Under the pieces are notes generated by a model, which was not told the DNA's origin, did no database searches, and saw only the letters and a program-made list of their open reading frames with translations. 8,282 bases of DNA from CAYLWW01 sp964387585 (GTDB lineage: Bacteria; Pseudomonadota; Alphaproteobacteria; Rickettsiales; Midichloriaceae). Made by a program: the position numbers and the translations under genes. Positions 6,331-8,282 of the stretch are shown here, one piece after another. How positions within the stretch are numbered: position 1 is the first letter of the stretch; the number at the start of each line of letters is the position of its first letter. The stretch spans positions 1 through 8,282 of the forward strand of contig CAYLWW010000066.1 in assembly GCA_964387585.1 (NCBI GenBank), written 5' to 3'.

Positions 6331-7752
6331 ATGTTAATTAACCATGAGGAATTGAAATCCTCAATAACTTTAAAGCAAAAAAAAATAGCGAAAGAAATAT
6401 CTGAGCCAATTGAGTTAAGTGAACAAAGATATAATGAAAGAATTTACTCTATTACTGAGATTTCCTTTCTTTTAAAAAGAAAAGTAGAAAAAGATTTCGG
6501 TAATATTAAGGTTATTGGTGAAGTTTCTAACCTTAAAGCAGCCAGCTCAGGCCATACCTACTTTAATTTAAAAGATGAAGGGGCAGTTATAAATGCTATA
6601 TGCTGGCGTAGCATTCAGCTACCAATAAAATTAGAAGAAGGATTAAAAATTACTTGTACAGGTTCATTAACCATCTATCCTGAACGCTCAGTTTACCAAC
6701 TATTAGTAAAGAAAGTTGAGTTAAGCGGAGTAGGGGCGCTTTTAACAATTCTAGAAGAACGCAAAAGAAAGTTAACGGAATTGGGAATTTTTTCAATCGA
6801 AAAGAAAAAGAAATTACCATTTCTGCCTAAAGTTATAGGGATAGTAACCTCATTACATGGAGCGGTGATAAAAGATATTCTTCATAGAATCAGCGATAGG
6901 TTCCCTGTACATATCTTGATTTGGAGTGTATTAGTACAAGGATCAGAAGCAGCTGAGCAAATAGCTACAGCGATAAAAGGATTTTGTTCAATACCAGAAA
7001 ACTTACCTAAACCTAATTTATTGATAATAGCCAGAGGTGGAGGTTCATTAGAAGATCTTTGGCCATTCAATGAAGAAATAGTAGTAAGAGCTATAGCAGA
7101 GTCTAATATACCGACTATTAGCGCAATAGGTCATGAAACAGATACTACTTTAGCTGATTTAGCCGCTGATTGCAGAGCTCCTACACCTACAGCGGCAGCT
7201 GAAATAAGCACACCAGTGATAACAGATCTCAATACCACATTACTTGGCTATAAGAAACGAAGTGCAATATCTTTAAGAACCAAGATAATGCAACTTAAAA
7301 CGAAGTTAGAAAACTTACAAGTAAGGCTAACTAATACTTTAACTATTGTTCGGCATACGTTTAACGTTATAGAAAGGTCTAGATTACGCTTAAGAAATGC
7401 TATGAAAAATTTATTACATAAACAAAAATATCGAGTTTTATTATTACAAAAAAGATTTTCTCCACAACAAGTCGTGAATATAATAGCTATAAAGCAACAG
7501 AAATTACTACATAATCGGCAAATTATTGATAAAATAGTAACTCAACATTACAGAATGCTCCAACAAAAATTACAGCATCTAATAAAGTTTTCTATAAGCT
7601 TCGGATATAAGGAGACTCTGAAAAGGGGTTTTAGCGTCATTCGTAATGCAACTAATAACAATGTAATATCAGAAGCGGTAACACTTAAAGAAGGTGATAG
7701 AATAATAATCGAATTCCGGGATGGAAAGAGAAATGCTACTATAGTAATTTAG
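6331..7752 (+). CDS. xseA: Exodeoxyribonuclease VII large subunit
   Basis: Encodes a 473-residue large, catalytic subunit of exonuclease VII, which with small subunit XseB degrades single-stranded DNA from both ends in repair and recombination. Residues about 38-130 form the OB-fold that binds single strands (IGEVSNLKAASSGHTYFNLKD, beginning at 62). The catalytic domain has GIVTSLHGAVIKDI (170-183), RGGGSLEDLWPFNEE (235-249) and GHETDTTLADLAADCRAPTP (267-286), all family hallmarks. Residues about 300-425 are a long basic, helical coiled-coil region. The end carries GFSVIRN (433-439) and a small beta domain (KEGDRIIIEFRDGK). Compared with typical XseA, the N-terminus is about 28 residues longer before the OB-fold. 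No Shine-Dalgarno is visible before the ATG at 6331; no better in-frame ATG lies before the OB-fold. The 25-bp gap to murC suggests one transcript. xseB is not in the window. Confidence 0.96.
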   Translation: MLINHEELKSSITLKQKKIAKEISEPIELSEQRYNERIYSITEISFLLKRKVEKDFGNIKVIGEVSNLKAASSGHTYFNLKDEGAVINAICWRSIQLPIKLEEGLKITCTGSLTIYPERSVYQLLVKKVELSGVGALLTILEERKRKLTELGIFSIEKKKKLPFLPKVIGIVTSLHGAVIKDILHRISDRFPVHILIWSVLVQGSEAAEQIATAIKGFCSIPENLPKPNLLIIARGGGSLEDLWPFNEEIVVRAIAESNIPTISAIGHETDTTLADLAADCRAPTPTAAAEISTPVITDLNTTLLGYKKRSAISLRTKIMQLKTKLENLQVRLTNTLTIVRHTFNVIERSRLRLRNAMKNLLHKQKYRVLLLQKRFSPQQVVNIIAIKQQKLLHNRQIIDKIVTQHYRMLQQKLQHLIKFSISFGYKETLKRGFSVIRNATNNNVISEAVTLKEGDRIIIEFRDGKRNATIVI

Positions 7753-7798
7753 GTTGGATTGGTTGTAATTTTTAGAATAAAAGGAAAATGACGAAGAA

Positions 7799-8006
7799 TT
7801 ATATAGCGAAATTAGTATAAAAATGTCACAATTAACAGTTATTAGAAAGTTATTCGATAGAGCAATCAGTTGATCTGCGTATATGTTTAGCTTAAGCCGA
7901 TTTTTTCTCTAATTGATTTGAATCTGGAAAGTAAGGAGGCAGGTAAAGCAATATATTTCCAGCATCATTGATCATATTTTTCAAGATTGAGGGCTTGCTT
8001 ATGAAA
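7799..8006 (-). pseudogene. Relic of IS630-family transposase gene, C-terminal end
   Basis: On the minus strand, the frame from 7996 to 7799 reads KPSILKNMINDAGNILLYLP then PYFPDSNQLEKKSA, stop, AKHIRRSTDCSIE, stop. This is the IS630/Tc1-type DDE C-terminus, whose family pattern is AGHxLLYLPPYSPDxNPIEKKWAxAK. The final catalytic Glu survives (codon 7909-7907), but the Pro before it is Gln and the conserved Trp is Ser. In-frame stops lie at 7894-7892, 7852-7850, 7834-7832 and 7828-7826. The likely preceding FHK motif (8006-7998) is one base out of frame. Only about 69 codons remain of a protein normally near 170-340 residues. The end of the original gene (TAA at 7799-7801) is uncertain because another frame is also open there. 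It is clearly inactive and lies 46 bp from the xseA stop, convergent to it. Confidence 0.8.
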
Positions 8007-8282
8007 TAGACACCCTAACAAAATACACAAAATAGATATTACACCCAAAGGTTCAATAGCTACTTCTGTTAAACTTGAAAGAAAACAAAGAGCACCCCCT
8101 ATTCCGATGGATATTTCTTTTATAAGTAAATGATTGGTTCGTGCTGCATGAAAATCTATGAAAGGAGCAAACAACTCTTCTAGAGCCAAATAAAAACACC
8201 ACAACAAGGCCTCAATAAACGTTTCTATAAAACCCCAATAATGGATTAGGAAGGAGTTAAGAGAGATGTTTTGGGGATATTT
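7965..8282 (-). CDS. Unidentified membrane protein, 3' part only, probably truncated
   Basis: The minus-strand frame is open from the window edge (8282) to TGA at 7965-7967, giving 105 residues of a gene whose start lies outside. A TTG at 8207 is not a true start, since the frame continues upstream without a stop. Hydrophobic segments are at 8246-8172 (HYWGFIETFIEALLWCFYLA onward), 8120-8076 (ISIGIGGALCFLSSL) and about 8057-8007 (GVISILCILLGCLF), so the product is a multi-span membrane protein. No family is recognised. Its last 14 codons (FHKQALNLEKYDQ) overlap the IS630 relic in another frame, so the native C-terminus was probably lost at a join near 8006. It could equally be an intact gene with this end, or itself a decaying fragment. 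Confidence 0.5.
   Translation of the reverse strand, partial: KYPQNISLNSFLIHYWGFIETFIEALLWCFYLALEELFAPFIDFHAARTNHLLIKEISIGIGGALCFLSSLTEVAIEPLGVISILCILLGCLFHKQALNLEKYDQ

Noticed and set aside
6882..7070. Minus-strand open frame opposite xseA
   Set aside because: It is antisense to the conserved catalytic region of xseA and has no recognisable domain or ribosome binding site.
8205..8207. TTG start codon for the right-end membrane ORF
   Set aside because: The same frame stays open without a stop to the window edge at 8282, so this TTG is an internal leucine of a longer gene.

Overview
The window looks like a piece of chromosome from an AT-rich, reduced alphaproteobacterium, most likely in the order Rickettsiales. 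Three things point there. The F-type ATP synthase has two different b-type stalk genes (b and b'), as in Alphaproteobacteria. The sigma-70 is a full primary sigma factor with a strongly acidic spacer. Base composition is very AT-rich, with long intergenic spaces and decayed insertion sequences. An Orientia-like genome, shuffled and full of IS remnants, would fit, but genus cannot be fixed from this sequence alone.

Layout, left to right. Positions 1-474 hold no intact gene. They contain a perfect 20-bp inverted repeat (195-241) directly followed by the decayed 3' end of an IS5-family transposase gene (242-411, + strand). Positions 475-1826 carry three ATP synthase F0 genes on the minus strand, transcribed in the order atpE (c ring), b' (atpX/atpG-type) and atpF (b). 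The usual first gene, atpB (subunit a), is not upstream; rpoD is there instead. rpoD (2083-4047, minus) has its own good promoter. Upstream of it is an unrecognised small membrane-protein ORF (4172-4345, minus). A 376-bp gene-free divergent region (4346-4721) holds a perfect 16-bp inverted repeat whose right arm overlaps the predicted -35 box of murC. murC (4722-6305) and xseA (6331-7752) run on the plus strand 25 bp apart and are probably co-transcribed. The right end (7799-8282, minus) carries a decayed 3' fragment of an IS630-family transposase gene fused, out of frame, to the 3' part of an unidentified membrane-protein gene that runs off the window.

Functionally this is core housekeeping: energy coupling, housekeeping transcription, peptidoglycan precursor synthesis and DNA repair. 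No defence system, toxin system, CRISPR array, RNA gene or new biochemical system is visible. What is unusual is the organisation: two conserved gene neighbourhoods are broken (atpB-atpE and murC-murB/ddl), and IS relics of two families lie at the two ends. This fits past IS-mediated rearrangement followed by decay. The two long perfect inverted repeats are the best candidates for undescribed sequence elements.
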